Positions 1-9,426 of a DNA stretch of 64,000 bases are shown here, in pieces. Under the pieces are notes generated by a model. That model was given only the letters and a program-made list of their open reading frames with translations. It was not told where the DNA came from and did not search any database. A program made the translations under genes and the position numbers. The stretch comes from Carettochelys insculpta (Eukaryota; Chordata; Testudines; Carettochelyidae). The DNA is taken from assembly GCF_033958435.1 (NCBI RefSeq), contig NC_134138.1, positions 180,466,798 through 180,530,797 on the forward strand. Direction: 5' to 3'. Every line of letters begins with the position of its first letter. The first letter of the stretch is position 1.

Positions 1-341
1 GTTGAAATCAACATAAGGCGGCGAGACGTCGAAGTCGCTATCCCCATCAGGAGATGGGAATAGCGCCCTACTTCGACGTTGAACGTTGAAGTAGGACACG
101 TGTAGCCAATCCGTGTCCCGCCACATCGAAATAGCGGGGTCTGCCATGGCGGCCATCAGCTGAGGGGTTGAGAGACGCTCTCTCCAGACCCTGAGATCTA
201 TGGTCATCGCGTGCAGTGGCCCCTTAAAGCTCCCCGCCCCCTGCCTTCCTGTGCAGGAAGCTGAGAGCACGTGCAGACAGCAGCATTGCCACGCGGCTAG
301 CCTGCACACGCCTCTGCAGCCCCAAGCCACCCCCCGCTGTG

Positions 342-1884
342 ATGGCCACCCACCAGCCCCCCAAGCGCCCCCAGGGCACCCCCCCCCAAGGGGAGCCAGG
401 GCTCCCATGCATCCAGCCAGTCTGGGAAGAGGCAGCAGGGCCCCTCCTGGACGGAGGCCAAGATCCGGGACCTGCTGAGGCTCTGGAGCGAGGAGGAGGT
501 GCTCCAGGTAATGGGGAGCAAGAGGCGGAACGCGGATGCGTTCACTCAGTTGGCCGAGGGCCTGGCCGCCCAGGGTCACCCTGCCCGCACTCCTGACCAT
601 GTCAGGAGTAAGGTCAAGGAGCTGCGGCAGGGTTATGCCTGGGCCCGGGATGCGGCCAGCCTATCTGGGGCCGCCCTTGCCACTTGCCCCTTTTACAGGG
701 AGCTCAGGTCCATCCTGGGCCCTCGGTACACCTCCTCCCCGCCGGCCACTCTTGACACCGGCTGACAAGCCCCAGCAGGCCCTGGAGGCGGAGTCCGCCC
801 CGGAGGCAAGCCCCGCACCCCAGGGGCCCCCACAGGAGCCCACCCATGGGATGACGGAGGAGGAGGAGGGGGAATCCTCCTCCAGCGACGGGGGACTGCA
901 CATCGCCCTGCCGTTCCATTGCTCCAGCAGGGCGTCCGCCCAGAGGGTGTCCCCTGACCGTGGGAGCAGACCATCAGGTATGTACCCCCTGGTGCACACC
1001 CCCGGGGTTGAGGGGCGGGGACAAGAGACATGACCAGGGCCCTCCACATGCCCAGATGACCATGGCCCCAAGGACAGCAGTGGCATGTCCATCAGAAGAG
1101 TGCATCAGCCCCTGCCCCCCAGCAGGACAGTGCCATGCCCCATCCCTGGGGATGTGGGGAGCGGAACCTAGGGTTCCCCGGGAGAGAGGGGGTGGGACAC
1201 CCATCATCATCAGCAGCATCTCCCGGAGACGGGGATGGGGAACCAGCAGCAGAGGGGTGGGGGGACAAGGGCCACGGGTCAGGGCCCACACTAATGGCTG
1301 TCTCCACTCTTCTTCCCCCCCATGTTCCGCAGCTGCACCATCGGAGGGCCCGGAGAGCACCGGCGAGGTGTCCGTTGTCCCGGAGAGCCCACTGGGGCCA
1401 TCCCAGCAGGCCAGCCCCTCAGCGGAGCACCAGCCTGCCCCAGGACGGGGCCGACGGCGGAGCCACCACCACCAGAAGACGGCCACGGACCCCCAGCTGC
1501 TCGCGACCCTCCGGCGTCAGCTGGAGGTGTCAGAGTGGCGCCTGCGGGTGGACGAGTGGCGGCTGGAACTACAAGAGTGGGCACTGCCCTGGCGCCAGGA
1601 GGCATGGGGGGACCTTTATGCGCACTTTTGAGCGCATAGCGGAATACCTGGCCCCCCATGCCGCGCTGTCCGCCGCTCTGCTTGCCCTGCCCGCCACTCC
1701 ACCTGCTGCTCCGAACGCCGTCCCACCGCCATCCGTCACCCTGGCGCCTTCCGCCGAGGCGGACCTGGGGCCTGCTGACACCCGCCGGCCATACCTGCCG
1801 GTTCGCCTGGCCCCCAGCCAGCCTCGGCCAGGGCTCAGGCGGAGGCGAGGGTCACGCCCGCCAACCCCGGGCGCCGGACAGTAG
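342..1884 (+). pseudogene. Harbinger Myb/SANT-like accessory protein gene, two exons, frameshifted
   Basis: In Harbinger transposons the second gene encodes a Myb/SANT-type DNA-binding protein that works with the transposase. Here a trihelix-like domain is clear at about 427-720: a WTEAKIRDLLRLW helix, then an RNADAFTQLAEGLAAQGH helix, then RTPDHVRSKVKELRQGY, the usual order of Myb/SANT-like domains. An acidic EEEEGESSSS stretch follows near 860-885. A GTATGT donor at 978 and a CAG acceptor ending at 1332 join frame SPDRGSRPS to AAPSEGPES with matching phase. Exon 2 encodes a charged helical segment (DPQLLATLRRQLEVSEWRL, about 1480-1540), typical of the C-terminal multimerisation region. The likely start is ATG 342. 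Disruptions: a frame change at the C-run near 370-378, one near 750-770, and one near 1600-1640 before the proline/alanine-rich tail that ends at 1884. Confidence 0.75.
978..1332 (+). other. Intron of the Harbinger Myb-like gene
   Basis: A 355-base interval starts with GTATGT and ends in a pyrimidine-rich stretch followed by CAG. Removing it joins a phase-1 codon: the G left at 977 plus CT at 1333-1334 gives Ala. The open frame then continues on both sides. The interval itself has no matching coding content. Confidence 0.6.
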
Positions 1885-2101
1885 AGGGGTGCGGGGCCCA
1901 GGACGTGCCCCCCACCGTACATATCCCCCCATATAATATATTTGTATATAGTTTGTGTTACACCTGTTCTCTTATATGGTACCTGCCTCCCCATGTAAAT
2001 AGTTCCCCCCTTTTGTTCAGCTCTATATATATATTTTTTTTTGTTGTTTGAATAATAAGACAAATCACCAGTTTTTGGTTTCAAAAAAACAACAGCTCCA
2101 T

Positions 2102-2107
2102 TTTATT
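2102..2107 (-). promoter_or_regulatory. Possible polyadenylation signal of transposase gene
   Basis: AATAAA on the minus strand about 105 bases past the transposase stop at 2211. It is correctly placed for a 3' end signal, but such hexamers are common in AT-rich DNA. Confidence 0.35.
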
Positions 2108-2966
2108 TTCAAGAAAGGGGGGGGTGTGCTCTTGGGTGCTCTGTGGTGTGGGCGTGGGGGCAGGGAGTGTTGTGGAGGATGTGGGGGTGCAGTAGGGGGC
2201 CTGCCAGCGTTCACCCAGCAGCCTGGTCGAAATGGGCCCGCAGGGCCTCCCAGACCCGGATCCCCTCGGGGTCCACCTGGTGACTGGGGGCAGCGGCTGG
2301 CTGCACGTCAGCCCTGCCAGCCTCCACAGCCCAGCCCTGGAAGAAGGCCTCCCCCTTGCTCTCGACCAGGTTGTGGAGTGCGCTGCACGCGCCCACAACC
2401 TGGGGGATGTTGGTGGGACCCGCATCAAGGCGGGTGAGGAGACACCTCCAGCGCCCTTTGAGGCGGCCAAAAGTGCACTCAACCACTTGGTGCGCATGGT
2501 TCAAGCGCGTGTTGAAGCGCTCCTGGCTGGCTGAGAGATGGCCCATGTAAGGGTGCATGAGCCAGGGCTGGAGGGGCTACGCCGAGTCTGCGACGACGCA
2601 GAGGGGCATGGTGGTGTCCCCCACAGGGATCTCCCACTGGGGGATGTAGGTCCCCACCTCCAGCCAGCGGCACAGGCCCAAATTCCTGAACACCCGGGTG
2701 TCGTGGGTGTTGCCAGACCACCCAACATAAATGTCCAGGAAGCAGTCCCGGCTGTCCACCGAGGCCTGGAGGACCACAGAATGGTAGCCCTTCCTGTAGA
2801 GGAAGAGTCCTCCACTGTGCTCCAGGGCACGGATGGGGATATGGGTCCCATCCAGAGCCCCAAAGCAATTTGGGAAGCCCAGGCTGGCAAACCCCGCGAT
2901 GGCGGCATCCGGGTCTCCAAGCCGCACGAGCCTGTGGAGGAGCAGGGCATTGATGGCACAGATGAC

Positions 2967-3078
2967 CTGCAGGGGAAGGACATGGGAGAGCACCAGTGAG
3001 GGGTGTGCAGGGTGTGTCTGGCCCTCCACCCCAGGGCTGCCCTCCCCCCCAGTGCTGTCCTCCCCCGGGTCCTCTTAC
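2967..3078 (-). other. Intron of the Harbinger transposase gene
   Basis: Read on the minus strand it begins GTAAGAGG after codons for AVLMEV-type sequence and ends CCCCTGCAG before GTCATC. Splicing is in phase 0 and joins the helix-turn-helix region directly to the DDE core. Without it the two coding blocks lie in different frames. Confidence 0.8.
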
Positions 3079-3534
3079 CTCCATGAGGACAGCCCCGACG
3101 GTGGCCTTGCCCACACCAAACTGCTGCCCCATGGATCTGTAGCTGTCTGGAGTGGCCAGCTTCCAGACGGCGATGCCGACCCGTTTCTCCACCGTGAGGG
3201 CACGCCGCATGGCGGTGTCCTGGTGCCTCAGTGCGGGGGTGAGCCACTGGCAGAGCTCCAGGGATGTCTGCCAGCTCATGCGAAAGTTCTGGAGCCAGCG
3301 GTCGTTGTCCCACTCGCCGAGCACCAGCCGCTCCCACCAGTCGGTGCTCGTGGGGTAGCTCCACAGCCAGCGGCGTGTGCAACGGGGTGGGGTCGGAGGG
3401 CAGCAAGGTCTGGGGTTGCTTCCTCCTCCCCTGGGGGCAGCTCCTCTTCTGTGAATAAAAGGTGGTCAGCTGCTTCCTGCATAGCATTGAGCAGGACAAG
3501 CACTGCTCCTGCAGGGGCAGCTGTGTGGACCTCT

Positions 3535-3566
<32 letters not shown>
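3535..3566 (-). repeat. CTG/CAG trinucleotide run encoding polyglutamine
   Basis: About ten CTG units on +, read as CAG on -, coding for roughly ten Gln directly after Met-Asp-Pro of the transposase. The short copies at 7599, 16047 and 62185 keep the same site with only three or four units. Confidence 0.85.
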
Positions 3567-3567
<1 letters not shown>

Positions 3568-3644
3568 GGGTCCATAACTGCTTCGATGGGGTCTGTGTGC
3601 CTGTGGCTCTGCAGACCGTGTGCTGTGCAGGCTGAGTGTGTCTG

Positions 3645-3668
3645 GGAGGGGCCCTTTAAGGGAGCGGC
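3645..3668 (-). promoter_or_regulatory. Conserved GGGCCCTTTAAGGG-type block, possible transposase promoter
   Basis: This block lies about 75-95 bases upstream of the transposase ATG and is kept almost unchanged in all four family copies (near 8035, 16488 and, reversed, 62450). On the transposase strand it reads CCCTTAAAGGG, a possible TATA-like core within GC-rich sequence. Promoter function is inferred from position and conservation only. Confidence 0.35.
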
Positions 3669-3914
3669 TAGCTGTTGCCCCGGAAGTGCTAGTCCGCCCT
3701 GTGACCTTGTGTGCAGCTGTTCCTGGCACCCTTATTTCAATGTGGGCCACTTTGGCATGTAGACGCTCCCCTGCAGCGCCTACTTCGATGTGGTGCTGCC
3801 CAACATCGACGTTGAACGTCGACGGCACCAGCCCTGGAGAATGTGTAGACGCTATTCATCGAAATAGCTTATTAATAAGCCATTTCGATGTAACATACAC
3901 GTGTAGACGTAGCT

Positions 3915-6060
3915 CAAAAGAGGCACCTCTAATCTAAACAGGAAGTTATATCAGTTTGCCGGTCCCATGTCCTTGTTTTGTTTTGTTTTTTTTAAGTGTT
4001 TAAGTAAATGTCAGAAGCAAAAGCGCAGAACTGAAACAGGTTCTCTTTGTTATGGTATTTGATATTAAATGCCCTGCCTGGAAGGCAGCTTGAGATTGTG
4101 GCAAAAGCACAGTATTTCTGCTAAAATGATCAACAGTGAAGAAGTTGCCCTCTTAGTTAAATTATCACCTTTGGGTCTGATAGTTAACCAGTTATGTTGA
4201 ATGCAGCATTTTGTACAATTTATAGCTTCCTCCCCTCCTCAGGCTGCACGGGTGACATTTGTGACCAGAGCTAGAAAAAAAATCTGTTTTGAGAGATTTT
4301 TTACAGTTCTACAGCATGAGGGAGGTTCATGCAATATAAAAGGTCCCAGCTATTGCAATTGACCTGTGTTTCAACAAAACTGGTGCAACATTTCATGTCT
4401 GCCAGATGCTGGCTTTCTGTGAATTTGTTAAGCTACAGCATTTTGGGGGAGGGGAATCCAGATTTGAAAAAAATCTCTGTCTTGGATGACTCCGTCTCAC
4501 AGCATAGCAACGAACCAGTGGACATCACTTCTCCCCTTAGTATTTTAATTATTTCCAGCACTTAGCTACCTTCCTAGTCAACATTTACATTTCTATAAAT
4601 ACTGCGTTGTAAGTGAGAAGTGCTTTATCAAAAGAACCTGAACTGCCCTTCACCCTCCCCCGCCCCCCCGCCAGTGACAGCAGTAAATAGAGCGCACTGT
4701 TCTTCATAGGTTCGTGCTGCAGAATTTTTAATGTCTCTTGCACAGACATTGCTCCCCCAAGGCAACAGAATGTGTTGCTAGTAAAACAGCTGGCCAGCTG
4801 TGGAAGAACTTGTGCACATGGAGAGAAGCTTATAATTTTTTTTTCAGATGCTCCTGTCCACTGCTGCAGAATTATGATAAAATTATTCTGCTGCATGTTA
4901 AAGATCTGTGCATGTGGAAGTAAGCACAACAGCTTGGATTTCCTTCTGCTGCCTTCTCTTTTTGTTTAGTTCATGATTTCCCAACCTTCCTACTTAATTT
5001 AATAACTCTGCTCTCATTTTTGTGCTGTCACCCTGCCTTGCAACTCCTGTAGTGGTTGCACTTCAGGGAGGTCCCTCGTGTTATGCCAGATTTACTAGTT
5101 TGTGTATTTACACCTCCTTTTCCCTGTTACTGATTCTCACAACCCCTTGAAGAAGTGCTCTAGACAGACAGTGAATGGTTGGCAAGGAGCTGTTAACAGA
5201 GTTAGAAGCCAGTAGAAAATACACTGTTGGGGCGTGTTTACAGGGATTAAAACAATAGGACTCTATAGATCTTAAAATCACCTTGTACGTTAGGGTTCAG
5301 ATTTACATGTTACTTTGGGGTATGATCACTTACTAGGATTACCCTTCCAGGAAGGTCAGTAGTCCTATCAGTGCGCTGATTGTGTTACTTGCGTTCTCAT
5401 AAGGAGTTCTACTTCTCACTTCTGCCTGTTCCCTCCCAAGGGAGCAATCCTGCAGGACTCAAGTTCCCCAGGTCTGGGTTCTTCCCACCCCAGAATGAGC
5501 TGAGTATGCACACACACATTAACAGAGGGTGTCTGAGAGGGCTGGGTAAATTAGTACTCCCACGCCAACCATTTATATGTCCCTGGATTCGGTAAGCTGA
5601 GTCGAGCAGTACTTCCAGGCTGTCACCTTTATATGTCAAGGGCACAGCATAGGAATAGAGTGCCCTGAAGCAGGCTGGATCGAGCAACACGTTCAAGCTG
5701 CTGCCCTCATATGCTCCAAGTTTAGCACATTCCTATCTCCACTTCCACTTCACGCTTGTTCTGGGAGTAACCCACTTGAGGAGCAACCCCCACAGGATTT
5801 TTGCAAAGGTAGAACTTGTGTTGCTGCGAAGAAACTGGAGAAGCCAAAACATCTATGGAGGGGTGAGAAGGAAGCAACCAGCTTAACCATGAAAGTTATT
5901 TGTTACCAGGTTATAACCATATGAGGTAGTCAAACAAACAGTTATTAAATGTAGCTTAAATTTGATCCCAAAAGTCAGGTTTAGAAGACTACCGACAATC
6001 ACACAAGTCAGGGTCAGAGGACTATACCTACAGAGAGAGTTACTATGGTGACACCATCCA
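3915..6060. other. AT-rich intergenic stretch, no gene recognised
   Basis: I see no coding homology or clear transposon ends here. At 5565-5715 a motif of about 35 bases (GTCGAGCAGTACTTCCAGGC, then a TTATATG-like end) recurs imperfectly about 110 bases later, which suggests part of an unrecognised repeat. The rest is ordinary AT-rich sequence. Confidence 0.5.
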
Positions 6061-6699
6061 TCACTAGGCACTGTGGGAATGAAGAAGGAAGTGCAGAGAA
6101 TCATGGGAACGTGCAAAATGTCCCGTCCAATGTTCCTACTAATCTTTTCTGTCTGTATGTGGATTTTACCATCCATGCGTAGAATAATATTTGTGCACCA
6201 AGGCATGTGCAAATGTGCACCACCAGTAGAAACAAAAAAGCTGACTGTGAGCACTCTGCTCATCTTCTGGGCAGCGTTTGAATCTCTCCTTAGCGGCTGC
6301 ACAAGAGCACAGCTGCCAGGGCACACCGGTCCCATCAGGCACTGATTTCTGTCCCAGGCCTTTGGGGGCTTCTGGCTCCTTTTCCCGCCATTTCTCCGGT
6401 TGCCATTCTTTGCTGTTCACCCCAGCTGTGAGAAAGCATGGATTCCACACTTCCCTTCTATGCTGTGTTCAGTGTCGTGAGGACGCTGCAGATTGCAGCA
6501 GAGTTACTCTTAAAGTTCCTCACTGAGGAAGAAGAGCTGCAAGCACATGACAATGTGCGTGAGATGGACAAAAGCAACCTGTCATTGTATTTGTCACTCA
6601 CAAAGCAGCTGCACAGGATAGACCACCATCACTAGGTGGTGAGATCACATCATCACGCAGGTGTGGGATGAAGACCAGTGAGTATAGAACTCCAGGAAG

Positions 6700-7200
6700 T
6701 GTAAAGCAATCTTCTTGAAGATGTGGGCTGAGCTGGCCCCTTAACTGCAGTGCAAGGAAGCCAGAATGATAGCTGCTCTCTTGATTGAGACGTTCATGAC
6801 AATAGCTGCATGGAAGCTGGTGACTCCCAACTGCTACCAGTCTATTGCAGATCATTTTGGAGTGGGGAAGTCTATCGTTGGGGCTGCCTGTGTATAGGGC
6901 AGTAAATTGCATTCTGCTATGGGAAATGTGTATGTCATAATGACTGGCTTTGCAGAGATGGGCTTGTCTAACAGGGGAGCAGTAGATGGCACACACATTC
7001 CAATTTTAGCACTGGAGCACCTTTCCACAGAGTACATCAACAAAAAGGGATACTTCTTGATGGTGACATGGTTACTTGTGGATCACCATAAGTTTTTTTC
7101 ACAGACATCAGCACAGGATGGTCTGGAAAGGTGCATGTTGTACACATCTTCAGGAACTCTGGCCTGTAGAGAAATCTGCTAGCTTGGACTTTCTTTCCAG
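6700..7200 (+). pseudogene. Old Harbinger transposase fossil
   Basis: A second, more decayed HARBI1-like copy. From about 6799 the reading IAAWKLVTPNCYQSIADHF and FGVGKSIVGAA matches the helix-turn-helix part of the transposase at 2211-3575. From 6907 it continues GFAEMGLSNRGAVDGTHIPI, with the first catalytic Asp kept, and a YINKKGYF-type segment. In the next block the expected HDAR-type motif reads HVVH (about 7130), so the second catalytic Asp is lost. Several stops and frame changes break it, and no downstream Glu motif is seen. Weak similarity may begin as early as 6440. It represents an older Harbinger lineage than the one at the window edge. Confidence 0.72.
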
Positions 7201-7595
7201 ACCACAAGATTACATTGCAGGGGTGTAGAAATGCCCAAATTGATCTGGTACACCTGCGAAAAGGAATGTGTGGACGCAGAGAAAGGTTGTTGGACAAAGA
7301 CTTGTGTATGTGTTACAGTTGAGGACAAGGGTGGGTCTGCTCACTCTGTAGCTTGATTAAAACACTTGAGCATCTTGGTTTGCCCCTTCCTGGCTTTGAT
7401 CATGTGCTCAGTAGCATCTTTCTTATCCTGCCTTTCAGTTATATATTGCTCCTCCTGTTTTTATACTTCCATTAAGGAGTGGTTTATAACCTCCCTTATG
7501 AGGTCCTCCCTTTTGCATTTAGGTCTCTTCCTTATCTAAAGCAGTCTGTCAGTAGGGAGAAGTCTTCTGAGTTCTCAAGGTCTCATCTGTAACAC
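7201..7595. other. Gene-free stretch after the Harbinger fossil
   Basis: No recognisable coding homology. It may contain further decayed Harbinger sequence, but I cannot support this from motifs. Confidence 0.4.
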
Positions 7596-7598
7596 AGA

Positions 7599-8286
7599 GG
7601 GTGTGTCTACACTAACCAGCTACTTCGAAGTAGTCAGCACAACGTCGAACTAGCACGCGTCACGTCTACACGCGCCATGTGGTATTTCAACGTTGAAGTT
7701 GATGTTAGGCGGTGAGACGTCAAAATCGCTATTCCCATCCAAAGATGGGAATAGCGCCCTACTTCGATGTTCAACATCGAAGTAGGGCGTGTGTAGACGA
7801 TCCGCGTCCTGCTACTTCAAAATAGTGGGGTCCTCCATGGCGGCCATCAGCTGAGGGGTTGAGAGACGCTCTGTCCAGCCCCTGCGGGGCTCTATGGTCA
7901 CTGCGTGCGACAACCCTTAGCCCAGGGCTTCTGGCTGCTGCTGCTGCAGCTGGGGGTCCGTGCTGCATGCACAGGGTCTGCAACTGGTTGTCGGCTCTGT
8001 GGATCTCGTGCTGTGCAGGGCAAGTGTGTCTGGGAGGGGCCCTTTAAGGGAGCGGCTTGGGGCTTTTCTGGCCCCTTATTTCGACGGGAAGTGCTTGTGT
8101 GTGTGGACACTCCACATTTCCTTCCAGGGCAGCTCCTTTCGATGTCCCCCGTCGCTACTTTGACGTGGAACATCAACGGCACCAACCCTGGAGGACGTGT
8201 AGACGATACACATTACAGTAGCCTATTTGGATGTCCTTACTTCGAAATAGTCTACTTCGATGTAGTGTGCTAGTGTAGATGTAGCC
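7599..8286 (+). mobile_element. Harbinger MITE, 688 bp, with AGA target duplication
   Basis: Starts GGGTGTGTCTACACTA and ends TAGTGTAGATGTAGCC, with AGA on both sides (7596-7598 and 8287-8289). It shares its left 250 bases and its CTGCTG and GGGCCCTTTAAGGG blocks with the large Harbinger at 1-3914 but lacks the genes. The right third differs somewhat from the other two short copies (extra sequence near 8090-8130), so it belongs to a subfamily. Open frames inside it are not real genes. Confidence 0.9.
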
Positions 8287-9140
8287 AGAACGTAACAAAA
8301 GAGGGATTATTAAATTCCAGCTCAACACTGAAACATATCCCTTACAAGCACCTTTTCCAACATATGCAGCCACTTTCCCACAGATCCTTGCAAGAGACAC
8401 ACATCTCTGCAGGTTCTGTAAACATGGTGAGGGTGGGGAAAGAAACACAGTCCAGTGCCTTAGAACCTGTGAAAGAAAATGCATAAATACCTCAGCCAAA
8501 GTTTACAGAGCGTCTCTCTGCTGAATCCATATTCTCTGAAGTATCCGTGGGGACCTTGGTGGTGGAGGTGGGGTCATCCCAGGATTGTGTAAAACAGGCA
8601 TGTCTTGGGTGCAGCACTGGAGTGATGCTTTACCTCCCTCTCTTATTGTATGACTGTCTCATCTCCTTTATCTTTGATGTGCGCTGCAGCATGTCCTGCT
8701 CTTGCCCCTTCTCACACAGAGTGGTTGGCGCAATAGTCAGCCACGATCAGCTGGGAAGATGCCATGGGAACACTCCAAGCTGAGACAGCCAGCAGGAAAT
8801 GGAAATTAAAACTCCCAGGGCTTGCAATGGGGAGGGCTGGATGGCTGTGTCCCTTGCTGCAAGACAGTGGAATTCAAACTGTTGGCCCGAGCAACTGCTT
8901 GGGGCACTGTGCGTGATACACTCTGTGTGATTGTTGCCAGCAATGGGTGGGGGAAAGAAGAAAGTCCCTGATGGAGGTGGAAGTTTTTTTGTTGGTGAAA
9001 CTGAGGGTTTTTTTGCAATATTTGTCACATGGCAGTGTGAACGCTATCGTAGTTTTGTTACCAAAAGGCAGTTTTTGGCAATAAAATTTGGCAGTATTGA
9101 TGTATCCTGACCACAGGCTTAGAAATGTGTCTGCTTCCAA
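8287..9140. other. Gene-free stretch
   Basis: No coding homology, transposon termini or tandem repeats that I can support. Confidence 0.5.
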
Positions 9141-9426
9141 GGCTATGTCTGCACTAGCAATTAGTGTGATATAATTTGTAGCTCAGGGATGAGGAAAAAC
9201 AAGCACACACCCTGAAAGAGGTAGGTTATGCTGACCTAAGCACCAGTATAGACGCTGCTATGCTAGCAGGAGAGTTTCTCCTGCCATTGTAGCTGCCACC
9301 ATTGGTGGGGCTGGACTTAAGCGAATAGGAGAGCTCTCCCATTGGTGTAGAGCAGTTAACATTAGAGAGCTTACAACTGCACAGCTGCATTGCTGCAGAC
9401 CTGCCATTGAGAACTCTAGTGTAGCC
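9141..9426. mobile_element. MITE with GGCTATGTCTGCACTAG termini
   Basis: Left end GGCTATGTCTGCACTAGC and right end CTAGTGTAGCC form an imperfect inverted repeat. The interior (TTATGCTGACCTAAG, GGGAGAGCTCTCCC-like blocks) recurs in decayed form near 24.8, 25.8, 27.1 and 30.2 kb. The termini resemble those of the Harbinger copies, but the interior does not. Confidence 0.6.

Larger units (their letters stand above)
2211..3575 (-). pseudogene. Harbinger DDE transposase gene (HARBI1-like), two exons
   Basis: Encodes the DDE-type nuclease that cuts and pastes the element. Exon 1 runs from ATG 3575 down to 3079 and begins with a polyglutamine run. It continues through a TDWWERLVLGEWDNDRW segment and a helix-turn-helix-like region (EKRVGIAVWKLATPDSYRSM, FGVGKATVGAVL). 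A 112-base intron (3078-2967, GTAAGA to CTGCAG) is removed in phase 0. Exon 2 holds the catalytic core: first Asp in GALDGTHIPI (2850-2852), second Asp in NTHDTRVFRN (2700-2702), and Glu in VECTFGRLKGRW (2478-2480). All three catalytic residues are present. Two lesions are visible: a frame change in exon 1 between about 3330 and 3400, and an in-frame TAG near 2577 where the family has Tyr in a SAYPL-type motif, between the second Asp and the Glu. Length otherwise fits HARBI1-like transposases. The gene product is unlikely to be functional from this copy. Confidence 0.88.
1..3914 (+). mobile_element. PIF/Harbinger DNA transposon, near-complete, left end cut by window
   Basis: A class II element whose right end (CGTGTAGACGTAGC at about 3900-3914) matches the termini of the three short copies at 7599, 16047 and 62185. 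Position 1 corresponds to roughly 92 bases inside those copies, so the whole element would be about 4.0 kb. It carries a Myb/SANT-like accessory gene on + (342-1884) and a DDE transposase gene on - (2211-3575), arranged convergently with about 330 bases between their 3' ends. The terminal 100-300 bases at each end hold many copies of TTCGA-centred palindromes. The coding part is GC-rich, unlike the AT-rich flank from 3915. Both genes carry only a few disabling changes, so the insertion is fairly young. The left terminus and the target duplication lie outside the window. Confidence 0.9.

Noticed and set aside
2501..3499. 332-residue minus-strand frame, longest in the window
   Set aside because: It overlaps the Harbinger transposase in another frame; its translation lacks the DDE motifs and is a composition effect of GC-rich DNA.
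5400..6060. Possible LTR or endogenous retrovirus piece
   Set aside because: Repeated short motifs are present, but no primer-binding site, polypurine tract, paired LTRs or gag/pol wording could be found.
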